From Bisporella sp. PMI_857 (Eukaryota; Ascomycota; Leotiomycetes; Helotiales; Helotiaceae): a DNA stretch of 64,000 bases. Shown here in pieces: positions 11,803-22,149 of this stretch; the stretch's first letter is position 1; the number at the start of each line of letters is the position of its first letter. A program made the position numbers and the translations under genes. The stretch is from positions 186,001 through 250,000 of the forward strand of contig JAJSPD010000007.1 of assembly GCA_021307315.1 (NCBI GenBank). The letters run 5' to 3'. The notes under the pieces are model-generated. The model saw nothing but the letters and a program-made list of their open reading frames with translations. It did no database searches and was not told the DNA's origin.

Positions 11803-12401
11803 AAATGTCATGCATACTTTGAAACGGAGCTCTTCCGTTTCTCACATAAATGCTGAGGCAACGGGGGCTTGTTATATGGATAAGGAGCGACAAGGGACGA
11901 AATGTTGCTACTTTGCGCGAGGGATGCGTTCCATTTCCATTTCTCGTGTCTTCATTCTTTTTCCATGCCTGGGACACTATTGTGGTTGGGAGCCTACTTG
12001 TAGAGACCATACGCATCCTCATCATATCGCAGTCAGGTTTCATTCTACAAGAACATACGTGGTTTATTGCCATTTTGCAGACTTGACAGACATGATCTGA
12101 ATAAGTTTGGAACTTAGAGACTCTCTAGATATGATGATATGGACTCAACTAGTTCTTTTAATTCACATAGTACACTGCTTCCGTTACGGTAGATTACAAT
12201 AATAAACTCCCAGTAGAATGGGATATAGTTTATATGAAATTTATTTTATTAATCTTCGTGACATATTCCCTAGTTCCAGACGTATGCACATGTCATTACC
12301 AGAGCACACCGCTTAATTCGTAGACACTGATATATCCCACCATTACTACCGCATACCAGAACACAACCTTTCAAACGCCAATTTCATATGCTATAACATC
12401 A
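11803..12401. other. Intergenic, 3' of DNA polymerase delta
   Basis: About 600 bases between the broken gene and the stop codon of the minus-strand polymerase gene. Short frames on both strands overlap one another and none is supported. It is expected to hold the polymerase transcript end. Confidence 0.4.
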
Positions 12402-15400
12402 TCACCAAGCCGCGGCATCATGGTCAAATCGCACCAACTCCTTTCCAGCGTCTTCTACATCCTTTTTGGCCTTCATCCGCATGTAAAAGATCGGACAGTC
12501 TTTACTGCTACAAATGACTTCACAATGCATACTTCCCTGACATCTCTGACACTGCGTCCATAATCTTGCAAACCTGATTTCTAGGTCTGAGACTTTGTTG
12601 AGTGTTTTCTGGTATAGCTCACCGACTCTAGGTGCGCAGTCAGAGCAGACTGCTCCACTGCTCTCTTCGCTGCCTCGGAGAGGCTTCTTACAGCCCATGC
12701 AGGTGAAAGTCTTCTTGGTGAACTTCATCAAGCCACCAACGGATGGAGCAGCTACTGAAATGGAGCGTGTGTGGTCACCTGCCAACAATGAATTCGCTTT
12801 TGTTTCACCCAGTATCGGCTCGAAAATTCTGCCTAAAGGCTTAGCTAGTTGATTATCGAGATAGTATTTGGTATCGACTGGAAGGTTGTTTTCAAGCACA
12901 AAGATAGGGTCTTCGGAGCGCTCGAAGTTCTTCGCTCCGGCGGAACCCTTGATTATTACATACGCTACTCGATCACCAAGGGTCGGCGCCGAACCAGCGT
13001 CACGTTTCCTCATTCGAGCAGCAAGCTCTACATGAGCTTGTTTATCCTTGTAATCTTCATTGGTTTTTGTCAATGCCTTCGTGATAACGAGCTTGGACAT
13101 ATCGATTTTGTTCTGGAGAAGATCCGAGATAGTATCCTTGACGTAGCTAGAAGATATTAGTGGATTGTAGAAATGGAGAAAACGATAACTTACTCCTGAG
13201 CGCCTTGGACATCCTGATCAATAAGGATCATCCTGAGGACCGTCTCAATTACGTTCTGCACAAGTCGGCAATTGTCTCTTCGGACAGTTTCGATACCCTT
13301 AGTGTCCATCTTGTCGTACTTGTTTGGGTTCGTCCAATAGAGACCGGCATATCGCTTCTTGTTGATGAGTAAGTATGGGAAGTAGACCTTCTCGAACTCT
13401 AGCTTGATGGGTTTGACAAATTTGGAAGATACATATGCGGCTGCCTCTTCGCCTAGTTTCATAGCCTCTGGCAGTTCCTTGGTTCCAAACTTTACCATGA
13501 CTGAATCAGTATCGCCATAGATAACCTGAGCATCATGAGTGTACCCATTAGCAATGGTGTATTTAGACTCGACTTCACTTTTTGTCCGTTCAATCATTTG
13601 CCGCCCATAAGCTGTTGTACTACTGGCAATCGCCAAACAAGGCACTTTGCCATTCGACGCACCTGTAAGTCCGTACACACTGTTGGCACTGATCTTCAAA
13701 GCCAATTGACGACCATTCAACACAGCTTTCTTGAAAGGATCAGTCTCTACAGCTAGTTCTCGTTTTGCTTGTTTTCTAGCAGTGAGCAACTCTTCGAGAA
13801 TTTGCGTTAAGAGCCCTTTTCGCTGCTTCGCCGTACAAAACAGATCACCATTCGGGGTAACGATGTAGTCTTCATCCTTCTTTAATTTGAGTTTCTCAAC
13901 CGCTTCCTTCTTGAGCATGGTTGTATAACAAAGGTTGTGGGCCTGAATGATACTCGGATACAGAGATGCGAAATCAAGGGTCGCAATAGGAACATCGTAA
14001 TATCCTCTTGTAGGCTCGATAACAGTTGCACCTTCGTACTGTCCGTCATCTCCACTTGAATTAGGCAAATTTGGGATAACCAAGTTCTGTTCCCGAGTTT
14101 TCCGGAAGAGTTGGCTGATGAACTTTACTTGTTGGCCCCTGGCGAGAAGGAAATTGAATGGCACACCTGTGACTCTGGACATTTCCGTGTAATTTTCTAG
14201 ACAAGAGAGTTTGTCCATCAGCCGTTGAGGCAACCATGCATCCTTGAGACAGTAAACTGCCAGTCTTCGCCTAGATTCTGGAGTGCCATTGAAAAGCTCT
14301 GTAATCATTGTGTGGTGCACGTCTTCCTTTTGCTCTCCGAGAAACTGAGCGCAAACGGAGTTCAGAGTATAACTTCTCAGTTGATGATCACGTTGTACTA
14401 GTTGAAGCAAATCTAGCTGCAATCTTCCATTGGTGTTGGTTGCCTTTGTGTCTCGATTGCCCATCTGTTTGCTAGAGAAATTGGTCGCTTTTGCTTCAGA
14501 TCTCACATTCTTGAGACGAGTCCATTGTTCAAATCCAGTTACTTTTAAGTGCTTCGCCCGATCCAAAAGATATGGAAAATCGAAGTTGCATATGTTGTAG
14601 CCAATTATAACGTCTGGATCGATCTCTTGAATAAATTTGCTCCAATGTTTCAACATCTCCTCTTCACGATCAAATTCAAGGACTTGTGTGGCAGTTATTG
14701 TGCTTGTTGTATCGAGACAAAATACATTTTTGACGAAGGGCACCTTCTCTCCGTATTTCGTCACAACATTGGCAATTTGAATGACTGGGTCCATGTTTGC
14801 TTCTGGAAAAATTCCTTTCCGACCGGCGCACTCGATATCAAAGGATAATATTCGTAAAGGAGCCATTTTAGCCCATTCTCCTTCTGGTTTGTGTGCAATT
14901 AAGTCACGATAGGAGATTTCCGCCTCGATCTGACAATTTGACTGGTGCATGTCGTCCCGAATTAAGGTGTATGCCTTCGCAGGCGCCTCTACCCAAGACA
15001 TTCCAGAGATCTGTTTTCGTTAGCGGTGATAAGGCTCAAAGTAGGATTTGGCCCATTACTAACACCAAGATCTACCATGAACCGCAGGATGTATTGGATA
15101 TTGTCGAACGTCATAATACCCTCTTCGCCACCTGCCCACATCCCCTTCCAGTTCGCACCACCCTTGGATTCTAATTTGGATCGCAGCTTGCTGATATGTT
15201 TAGGATCCGTGACCGTGATCTTTATATATGGATTGGACTGATTTCCTGCAAAGCCATACAGGTTTTCTCTCATGACCACTTGCACAGAGTGTATAACTGG
15301 GGCATAGTTCCCGATTTGAGCCTCGAGGTAGGCTTTATATGCGTTGCAGTCTTTAGGTGTAAAACTGACAGGAGCTGCAACATAGAGGTAATGAAGAAAG

Positions 15401-15865
15401 TCTTTGACATGTAACATCACAGAGTGACCAGCCTGAATGAATTAGTATAAGATTGCTGTCGGGCCGGGATTGACTAACCTCTGTAACACCGAATAGCTTG
15501 ACCGCAGGTTGTCCATTAAGCGTCCCTTCTTCAACTTCAATTTGCTGGAATACAAGCTTCTCCGTGCTGGGATCTAATCTCCCTAAATGAGGTCGTCCCC
15601 AAGTTTGGCTCTTCTCAGAATTGCTCTCCTTTAATTCGGCTATGTCCTGCGTCATCTTCTCCAGCTCAAACTCGAACTGGCTGGGTTGACTCGAGTTGAA
15701 TTTCCCTTTGGCGCCATTTTGGCTACTCTTAAACCTTGCTGCTGGTGAAGAGATAGGTTCAAGTTTCCTCTTCTTCGTTGAGGAGGTGGGGGAGGAAAGC
15801 AGATTGCGACGGGTATTGGACGTATCTCCAAGGATACGCTTCTGGGGGATTCTTACAGTCGCCAT
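12402..15865 (-). CDS. POL3: DNA polymerase delta catalytic subunit
   Basis: Four exons on the minus strand (15865-15479, 15432-15064, 15010-13194, 13146-12402) give 1105 residues, the normal size. The start [14 protein letters not shown] opens a basic, disordered N-terminus. The 3'-5' exonuclease follows, with FDIEC (Asp310, Glu312) and [11 protein letters not shown]. Polymerase motif A is [10 protein letters not shown] and motif C is YGDTDSVMV. The C-terminus has two cysteine modules, CMGC..CSDC (CysA, zinc) and CQRC..CSSKDC (CysB, the iron-sulfur cluster site in this family). Every splice restores a conserved block, for example LFGVTE to AGHSVMLHV. The enzyme makes the lagging strand and does repair synthesis in the nucleus with PCNA and small accessory subunits. 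No key residue looks lost. Upstream sites that may give S-phase control are listed separately. Confidence 0.97.
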
Positions 15866-15995
15866 CTTTAAGAGATGAAAAGGTCCACGACAGGAATCAA
15901 AGGAGCGTGATTCTGCTTTGTACACCAGAGGGGACAGAGGAGGGAATATTTCGTGTACCGTTCGCGTCATACAAACAGGGGTATGAACGCGACGT
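15866..15995 (-). promoter_or_regulatory. Possible MCB-like sites upstream of POL3
   Basis: Two copies of the core ACGCGA in opposite orientation lie at 15962-15967 and 15987-15992, about 97-127 bases upstream of the POL3 start codon. They sit in an imperfect inverted repeat (TTCGCGTCATAC and GTATGAACGCGA) with an 8-base spacer. MluI cell-cycle box factors of the MBF type bind ACGCGT-like cores before DNA-synthesis genes in other fungi. That these are functional is inference. Confidence 0.35.
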
Positions 15996-16474
15996 GACAG
16001 AATAATTTGCAGGGGTAGCTGTAGCTGAGCATTAAATTGATTTTCCCCCCTTCTTCACATCTTCATACGGTAATCAAACAACATTTGCAATGCATAAATA
16101 TGTGTGACATCTCAAGAGAGTGGTTAAGGGAATTATGAACTGTAGCATATGGCTAAATGGATGTCCAAACCACTGACGTGGTGTCAAATTCCCGCCGCCT
16201 GTGCTTTCTAAATATGTATCCTCTCAAGTTCTCTAAAATTATTGTTGCAGAGGAAGAATTTAGAATAGGTGCAATCCCTTGAAATATCAACAATACTTAT
16301 GAGAACGCAGCTTTGTGCTATGGCTTGAAAATACCTGTATAGATTATTGGCAGACTATTTTATGTGGAGTTGGAAGAAGCTTGATTAAAACCAGATACTC
16401 TTTACTCCACTGTTCGCATTTTGATTCTTTACGCGAAGATTACATTTCGGTCTAGAGTTTTTATTTGCCCTACT
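15996..16474. other. Upstream intergenic region
   Basis: This stretch lies between the POL3 promoter and the weakly supported minus-strand gene ahead. It is A+T-rich and has no frame of note. Confidence 0.35.
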
Positions 16475-17046
16475 CTAAATTCCCGATGGAATAGCTGGGG
16501 AGTGATCAAAAAGCTGACGAATACTTGAGAATATTTTCTCTTCATAACTGACAAACTGGTTTGAGGTGATCCACAATTTGCCTGACAAAATGAGCACCGC
16601 CACATCATTTGATTTTCTGCAGTGATTGCCTGGCAAAGAGTCATAGTGTTGATGAAGAAAGTCAGCACCTGTTGAACACAAGAGTCAGAAGATTTTGATT
16701 CTGTAATAAATATAATAAATATCGCGATTTGGGGTTAAAACGCTTGAAACAATCAAAACCTGTTGCATGCTGTGGCGACCCCAAGTTATCGCTTAGCTGT
16801 AAATATCTTGTTTCAGATCTGGGCTATTTTCAACCTCACCTCCTCAAGTTGCGTGTCGTGGTGCCAACACTGGGGCAGTGCGGAACGTCCACAATATTTG
16901 CCCCATCTCTTGCGTGCCTGAGAGAGCCTCACGCATTGCAAATACGAAATCAGAGCTGGATCCAAGGAAACAGATTCCACTGAGTCTCCAAAATACTTGT
17001 TGATTTCTGTCGCCGCGTTTTGAACTGCTTTCCTGCGAGTCGCCAT
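16475..17046 (-). CDS. Possible two-exon uncharacterised gene
   Basis: The minus strand has an ATG at 17046 with a protein-like start (MATRRKAVQNAATEINKYFG) and good GTGAGG donors at about 16935 and 16850. Further down, after a CAACAG acceptor at about 16675, an open block ends at 16475. It reads like protein (DFLHQHYDSLPG, VAVLILSGKLWITSNQF, YEEKIFSSIRQLFDH). The donors I see are phase 0 while that block needs phase 1, so I could not close a clean model. A second frame through the same block is also open to 16429. I recognise no family. The start is only 83 bases from the divergent rhomboid gene. Treat this as a lead, not a firm gene. Confidence 0.25.
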
Positions 17047-17129
17047 TCGTTTCCAACTCACACTGTCGCATCTACAAAATAAATCCATCTACGCACGCTT
17101 TCAGAGAATCTGAAGCATACATCTCCATA

Positions 17130-18862
17130 ATGGCCGCCAATGATTATTATAACTCGCATCCGCAACAATCACATTCTCAATATCAAGCGCACAATCCTTA
17201 CCAATCGCAAGGTCTTAACACCCATGAGCATACCGATCCCTCACCTGTCTCCTCGATACAACCCCAACCATTCACTTTCGATGGTCCATTCGACGATCAT
17301 GTTTATCCTATGAAAGGGAATAGTTCGCATATTGCGGACAGCAGTTCTACATTAGGAGCGAATGGGAGATATTATGGAGCAGGTGGACGGCAGGAATCGC
17401 AGAATTCGTTTGCGGATGACATACCACTGAGGGATCATCCGCAGGTGCCTTCAAAAGACACCACTACGGATCATGTTTATGATGCACCGACCAGCGCTGC
17501 GCAACCACATATATTGGAAGAGGGAAGAAAACGGCGGAGTGGCCTGGGAGGTTTCATGAAGTCGTCGAAGAAGAGAATCCCATGGGTTGTTTACGTTTTT
17601 ACGCTGGTGCAGAGCATTGTATTTATTGTGGAGATTGTGAAAAATGGTATGTTTGCACAGTCCCTTACTTACGAGATGTACGCTAATCAAAACAACAAGC
17701 CCAACTAACGGGCTCGCCGATCGAAATCCATCCCTCCTTCAATCCTATGATTGGGCCTTCCCCATGGGTTTTGATCAATATGGGAGCTAGATACGTACCA
17801 TGTATGCATAATGTCGATGAGATCCAAGGTAGCACAACTGCCATCAGTTGGGGATGTCCGAATACGACTGACTCAAACGTTGCTGAGTGTTCTCTCAGCG
17901 AGCTATGCGGCTTCAATGGGGTGCCAAATCCTAACTGCACAGGTGAAGTGTGCTCGGGAAAAACAGACCAGAAGCCTGAGCCTAATCAATGGTTCCGATT
18001 CATTGTGCCCATATTTCTCCATGCTGGGATAATCCATATCGGTTTCAACATGCTCCTACAGCTTACGCTAGGCCGTGAAATGGAAATTGCCATTGGCCCT
18101 ATCCGCTTCTTCCTTGTGTACATATCTGCTGGAATATTCGGGTTCGTGCTTGGGGGAAATTTTGCAGCGAGTGGAATCGCCTCGACTGGTGCATCCGGGT
18201 CTCTGTTCGGGATTCTTGCTCTTACCCTACTCGATCTTCTCTATACATGGGGCGAAAGGCGCAGCCCATGGAAGGACCTGGCATTCATTGCGTTGGACGT
18301 CATAATCTCATTTGTTCTCGGCCTGCTTCCCGGCCTTGACAACTTTTCACACATTGGCGGTTTTCTTATGGGGTTGGTACTCGGCATTTGCATTCTTCAC
18401 TCTCCAAACGCGCTTCGTAAACGGATAGATCAAGACGAGCCTCCATATCATACTGTAAGACCGGGTGTTGCCAACGAGGACGTGACTAGCTTTGCCAAAT
18501 CTTTTGCAAAGTCCCCTCTTGGATTCTTCAAGGGACGTAAGCCTGCGTGGTGGGCGTGGTGGCTAGTTCGAGCTGTAAGCTTGGTAGTGGTTTTTATCGT
18601 CTTCATACTTCTGCTTAACAATTTCTACGTGACGAGGTCGAAGTGTAGTTGGTGTAAATACTTGAGTTGCATTGTAAGTAATTCTTTTCTCTGCATCTTG
18701 ACAAGTCCATATATATACTAACATGCATAGGATGTAAATGGCTGGTGCGAAATCGGTAATATCAAAATTACAAATCCGGATTCGAAAAACTCAACGAGTA
18801 CCACGGCTAAGAGAAGTGTCTTTGACACATGGGAAATGATGGCGCAATTATACGATGCCTAA
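17130..18862 (+). CDS. Rhomboid-family intramembrane serine protease
   Basis: Three exons, 17130-17646, 17700-18673 and 18731-18862, give 540 residues. The first 150 are hydrophilic, Gln/Ser/His-rich and cytosolic-looking. Then comes a first membrane segment (WVVYVFTLVQSIVFIVEIV), a Cys-bearing luminal loop (about 205-255), and a rhomboid core. Catalytic Ser338 sits in STGASGSLFG and His390 in NFSHIGGFLMG. An additional membrane helix near the end (AVSLVVVFIVFILLL) precedes a short tail with CSWCKYLSC. This layout is that of secretory-pathway rhomboids with an extra C-terminal helix. Such enzymes cut membrane proteins within the bilayer. The substrate cannot be named here. Both active-site residues are present, so it is probably an active protease rather than an inactive relative. 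Splices are clean and restore conserved blocks. Confidence 0.92.
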
Positions 18863-19544
18863 TTCAGTAGGACAGGATGGATGTTTTGAGGTGGATGAAT
18901 GATATGCATAGCGACGGCGTTTATAATGTGACATCCCATATCAGACTGACGACGCAGATATGACCAAGCTTGAGTATCAAACGCCAGCTAGATACCATTC
19001 GGTTAAAGTAATTCAGTGTTTTTCAATTGTTCTACTCGTGTCTACACCGTCTATGATAGAACCCTAGTCATCGGAAGATAAGTTTTATTCCTTCCCATCC
19101 CCTTTGAATGACCATGACGCTTGACAAACTTACTCAGCTATTATGTCATGAATATATCGACGACCTGGATACTTGGCATCCAATGTACATGTTTCATCTT
19201 AGGCTGACATCAGACTGGCATTTGCCAGGCTGATTATCATTAGACAGGGGTCATTTTCAGCCTTCTACGGCTCCACAGCTGCCCAGCCTCGTGTTGAGAA
19301 CAAAAAAAAAAAGTAGTTCACCGAAATTCACAAAGCTACTTGTATCATAAGCTCTTCCTTTAATGAAACTTCCACGACCAGAAACTTCGATCTTTTAATT
19401 ATTTAGAATCTTGGTTGTGCTTATATTCATTAGCCTAAATTTCGATAGATTGCAATTCTCTCTATATAATCTACAATTGCACGTAACCATTCGCTCGAGC
19501 AAGACCTGCATACACTCTGATCACAACATAATCCGGAGCTCACC
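18863..19544. other. Intergenic region
   Basis: Nothing coding is seen between the rhomboid stop codon and the next start on the same strand. There is an 11-base A run near 19302-19312. The final 100 bases are probably the leader of the lysine-rich gene. Confidence 0.4.
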
Positions 19545-20785
19545 ATGGGGAAGGAAAAGGGATCAAAAGATGGCTCTTTCAAGAAAGAGAAGAAGCCAAA
19601 GCGGATTCGGCCTGAAAAGCCGACTCAGGCTACTCCTATAGTAAAACCTACTCCGTTTGTCAAGCAGCCTGTTCACGCCAAATGGCCTTCGTTGTTCAAG
19701 CGCCATTTGGGCCTGATCGAGTCACAAATCCGAGTATATGATCGATTAATGCAAAGTATGCGTGCCGAGATGAACTCAATGCCCGACGAACAAAGAGGCA
19801 GATGGGAAAGAGGTGAGGAGGGGCACTGGCAGACTCTGTGCGGCATGATGAGCAGAGGTAGACAGCTTCTAATCGATGCGCGCATAGCTGGAACTGGTAT
19901 TGTAGGTTGCATATACTTCTATCTAATAACTTTTAAGTAACGCGCATGTAGCTACCGCCAGAGTTATTGAAGGAGAAGAAGAGTCTTGGTCCAATGTTTC
20001 AAGAATCTGCTGCTTTTCAAGCATTCCAACCGCTAGGTGCCTCTAGCACAAATGAGAAGAAGAACGCCCGACAAGCTTCTATAACGGATGAGGATGGTGA
20101 TACCTCTATGGCAGATGCTGAAACTGATGCTGAGGACGGGCCTCTTCCTCAGTTCACGCCTCTCAACCTCCCTCTAAAACGGAAACTGGCTCAAGGCACC
20201 GCGGAGGATACAGATAGGGCAGGAGGTGAAGCATTTGGATTTGTGATCGATCCCAATCCTACCCCGGTGCCCGAACCCAAGGTCAAGAAAGCTAAGAAGT
20301 CAAAAAAAGCGAAGGATGAAGACGCCGCTCTGGAGGAGGACTCAAAGAGAGCCTTCGATGATATCGCCGAGCCCGCAACAAAGAAGGTGAAAAGGTTTAA
20401 AATATCCAAGGACAAGGAAGCTGCCTTGAACAATGGAACAAAAAGGAGTGTTGATGATGAGGATGAGGCCGTCGAGAAAGTTACGAAGAAACTCAACAAA
20501 AGTAAAGTTGATGGGGAACATGTACTTGTAGACCCTCCTGCTCAACATCGAGAGATACCTGGAGGATCTAAGGTAGACTTCATAGCGCTGGAGAAGCAAC
20601 TGCAGGCTGAAGTTGAAGCTGGAAAGATTAGAGAACAGGAGCGGAAGGCTGAGCAGGCTTCTTCATCCGAAGATGCAGAGACATCCAAAAAGGAAAAAAA
20701 GAGGAAGCGCATTAGCACGGGTTCAACATCAGAAGCTGTAGAGAAGAGAAAGATCAAAAAGGGCAAGCAAGAGAAAAAAACATAG
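19545..20785 (+). CDS. Lysine-rich protein, probably nucleolar
   Basis: Two exons, 19545-19901 and 19952-20785, give 396 residues. The start MGKEKGSKDGSFKKEKKPKR is strongly basic. A compact helical part at about residues 45-130 (LFKRHLGLIESQIRVYDRLM, GHWQTLCGMMSRGRQLL) looks like the only folded region, and I think it is conserved in fungi. The remaining 260 residues are low-complexity, alternating acidic and lysine-rich blocks (KVKKAKKSKKAK, KKEKKRKR) that would serve as nuclear or nucleolar targeting signals. The 50-base intron has a CTAATAAC branch region. The function is not recognised. The composition suggests a role in ribosome biogenesis or chromatin, but this is inference from composition only. 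Confidence 0.75.
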
Positions 20786-21145
20786 AGCCGAAAACACGTC
20801 ATGATGAGACAGGGTAGATCTTCTGAATCTATTCATAGATAGTGATGATACGTTGATGATACAACTTTTGCTATGTAGACGTAGCTAATCTTACTTGTGC
20901 TCAAAAGTACAACTATATCTGGTATGCTTCCACTTCTTTCCTTCTTGATATCTTTCAGTATTGCACCTGCATAGTAAGACATGTTATATCGTGGCTCTGA
21001 ATTGCCGTTACCCTTATGATGCTACACGAAGCTCGTCCCTCCCAAAGTAGACTCTCAATTGTACATCCTTGGCATGATCCTGAGCAAGGCTAATAGGCCC
21101 GGCTTTGTGTCTGAACATATGTCTTACCTGTATTATACATGCCTA
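20786..21145. other. Convergent 3' intergenic region
   Basis: This lies between the stop codons of convergent genes at 20785 (+) and 21146 (-). No gene is seen. Confidence 0.4.
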
Positions 21146-21763
21146 TCATTTCTTCTCTTGACCTTGCTTCTCCGGTTTTCGCTTCTCAAGAATCTCTTCA
21201 TCTTTCTCCTTAACTTCCTCCGCCTTATCCTTCCTCCAGCTCCAAACATCCCATATCTGATCCTTGATCAAATCACCATAACCCTTGCCCTCTTCCAAAT
21301 ACCTCTTTTCCCTCTCGTCCCTCTTCTTCTTCCAATCGTCACCCTCTCCACCTAACCATATCTTCTCTATTACGCTTTTTTCCTTCCTTCCTAGCTCCTC
21401 TAATATCCTACTTTGTGGCTCCTCCGTGTTCCTTGGGCCCCTCAAGCTCTCATCATACCTCCGTTCCTTCTCCCTCCGCAATTGTTCTTGCATTATTCGT
21501 GCCTTTTCTGGTAGAGGATTGCTGGCGCGCGCCAGGCGATCCTGGCATCGCTTCAAAATGCTGCGGCCGGTATATTCACGGCAGAGTTGGTTTCCGCCCG
21601 CAAAGGTCCCGCCTAGGAGGGCGATGGTGTAGAAGTCGAGTTTTCGGGGTGGGATGGCTATTATTATCGGACATACTATTACAGCGCCAATGGCAAGGTT
21701 GTGGATGATTTTGGCTGTGTCGTTTGGGGAGATGGCCGATGCGGGAGGAGTTGTCGTAGACAT
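21146..21763 (-). CDS. Small membrane protein with charged C-terminal helix
   Basis: A single-exon minus-strand gene of 205 residues. I start at the ATG at 21763 (MSTTTPPASAISPND) rather than 12 codons further up, because it gives a normal N-terminus. Two hydrophobic segments lie near residues 25-60 (AIGAVIVCPIIIAIP and FYTIALLGGTFAGG). They are followed by QLCREYTGRSIL and then by about 130 highly charged residues that should form a long helix or coiled coil (KKRDEREKRYLEEGKGYGDL). Proteins of this shape are common in filamentous fungi and are sometimes labelled rhomboid family. I see no GxSG serine motif or catalytic His here, so I do not use that name. A mitochondrial or ER membrane location is plausible. 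The function is unknown. Confidence 0.7.
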   Translation of the reverse strand: MSTTTPPASAISPNDTAKIIHNLAIGAVIVCPIIIAIPPRKLDFYTIALLGGTFAGGNQLCREYTGRSILKRCQDRLARASNPLPEKARIMQEQLRREKERRYDESLRGPRNTEEPQSRILEELGRKEKSVIEKIWLGGEGDDWKKKRDEREKRYLEEGKGYGDLIKDQIWDVWSWRKDKAEEVKEKDEEILEKRKPEKQGQEKK

Positions 21764-21994
21764 AGTGATAATTAATGGCTTTATTTCTTCAGGAATCAAC
21801 CTCAGTTAGGAGCTGGCAATCGGCTACCGTATAAGCATTTTCCTCAGCTTAAAATTGTAGGTTTACTCGCATCATAAGAATTCCGTAAGGTTGACTTTCT
21901 GCCAGAGCGGTGTAAAGTTTCTTGACAACCTCTAATTACCCTAAATTAAATATTATTTGTTAATTTGGATAAGATCCCTGGTCAACAAACCTAT

Positions 21995-22137
21995 GTCGAG
22001 TTGCCAGAGTGGTTAATGGGTATGGTAAGCGTAACCAACATATCCCTCTTTATAATTTGTCTTAACAAACAAGTAGACTCGAATCAAGTAGATATCATAT
22101 GGTTTCGGCCGCGTAGGTTCAAATCCTGCACTCGACG
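21995..22137 (+). tRNA. Intron-containing class II tRNA, perhaps Leu (AAG)
   Basis: The ends pair perfectly over seven bases (GTCGAGT at 21995-22001 with ACTCGAC at 22130-22136), followed by discriminator G22137. The internal promoter A box is TGCCAGAGTGG and the B box is GGTTCAAATCC, inside a good T arm (GTAGG..CCTGC). A long variable arm (GGTTTCGGCC) makes it class II, so Leu or Ser. An intron of roughly 55-60 bases follows the anticodon. If the anticodon stem is GTATG/CATAT, the anticodon reads AAG (Leu). The loop bases at 32 and 37 are unusual, so this may be a diverged copy. A T5 terminator follows. Confidence 0.6.
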
Positions 22138-22144
22138 ATATAAC

Positions 22145-22149
22145 TTTTT
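22145..22149 (+). terminator. RNA polymerase III T-run terminator
   Basis: Five T residues begin eight bases after the tRNA 3' end, where a Pol III terminator is expected. This supports the tRNA call. Confidence 0.6.

Noticed and set aside
12595..15414. Several frames antisense to DNA polymerase delta
   Set aside because: They are shadows of the strong polymerase coding frame and have no features of their own.
21146..21763. Rhomboid protease label for the small membrane protein
   Set aside because: No GxSG motif or catalytic His is present; only two hydrophobic segments. I kept it uncharacterised.
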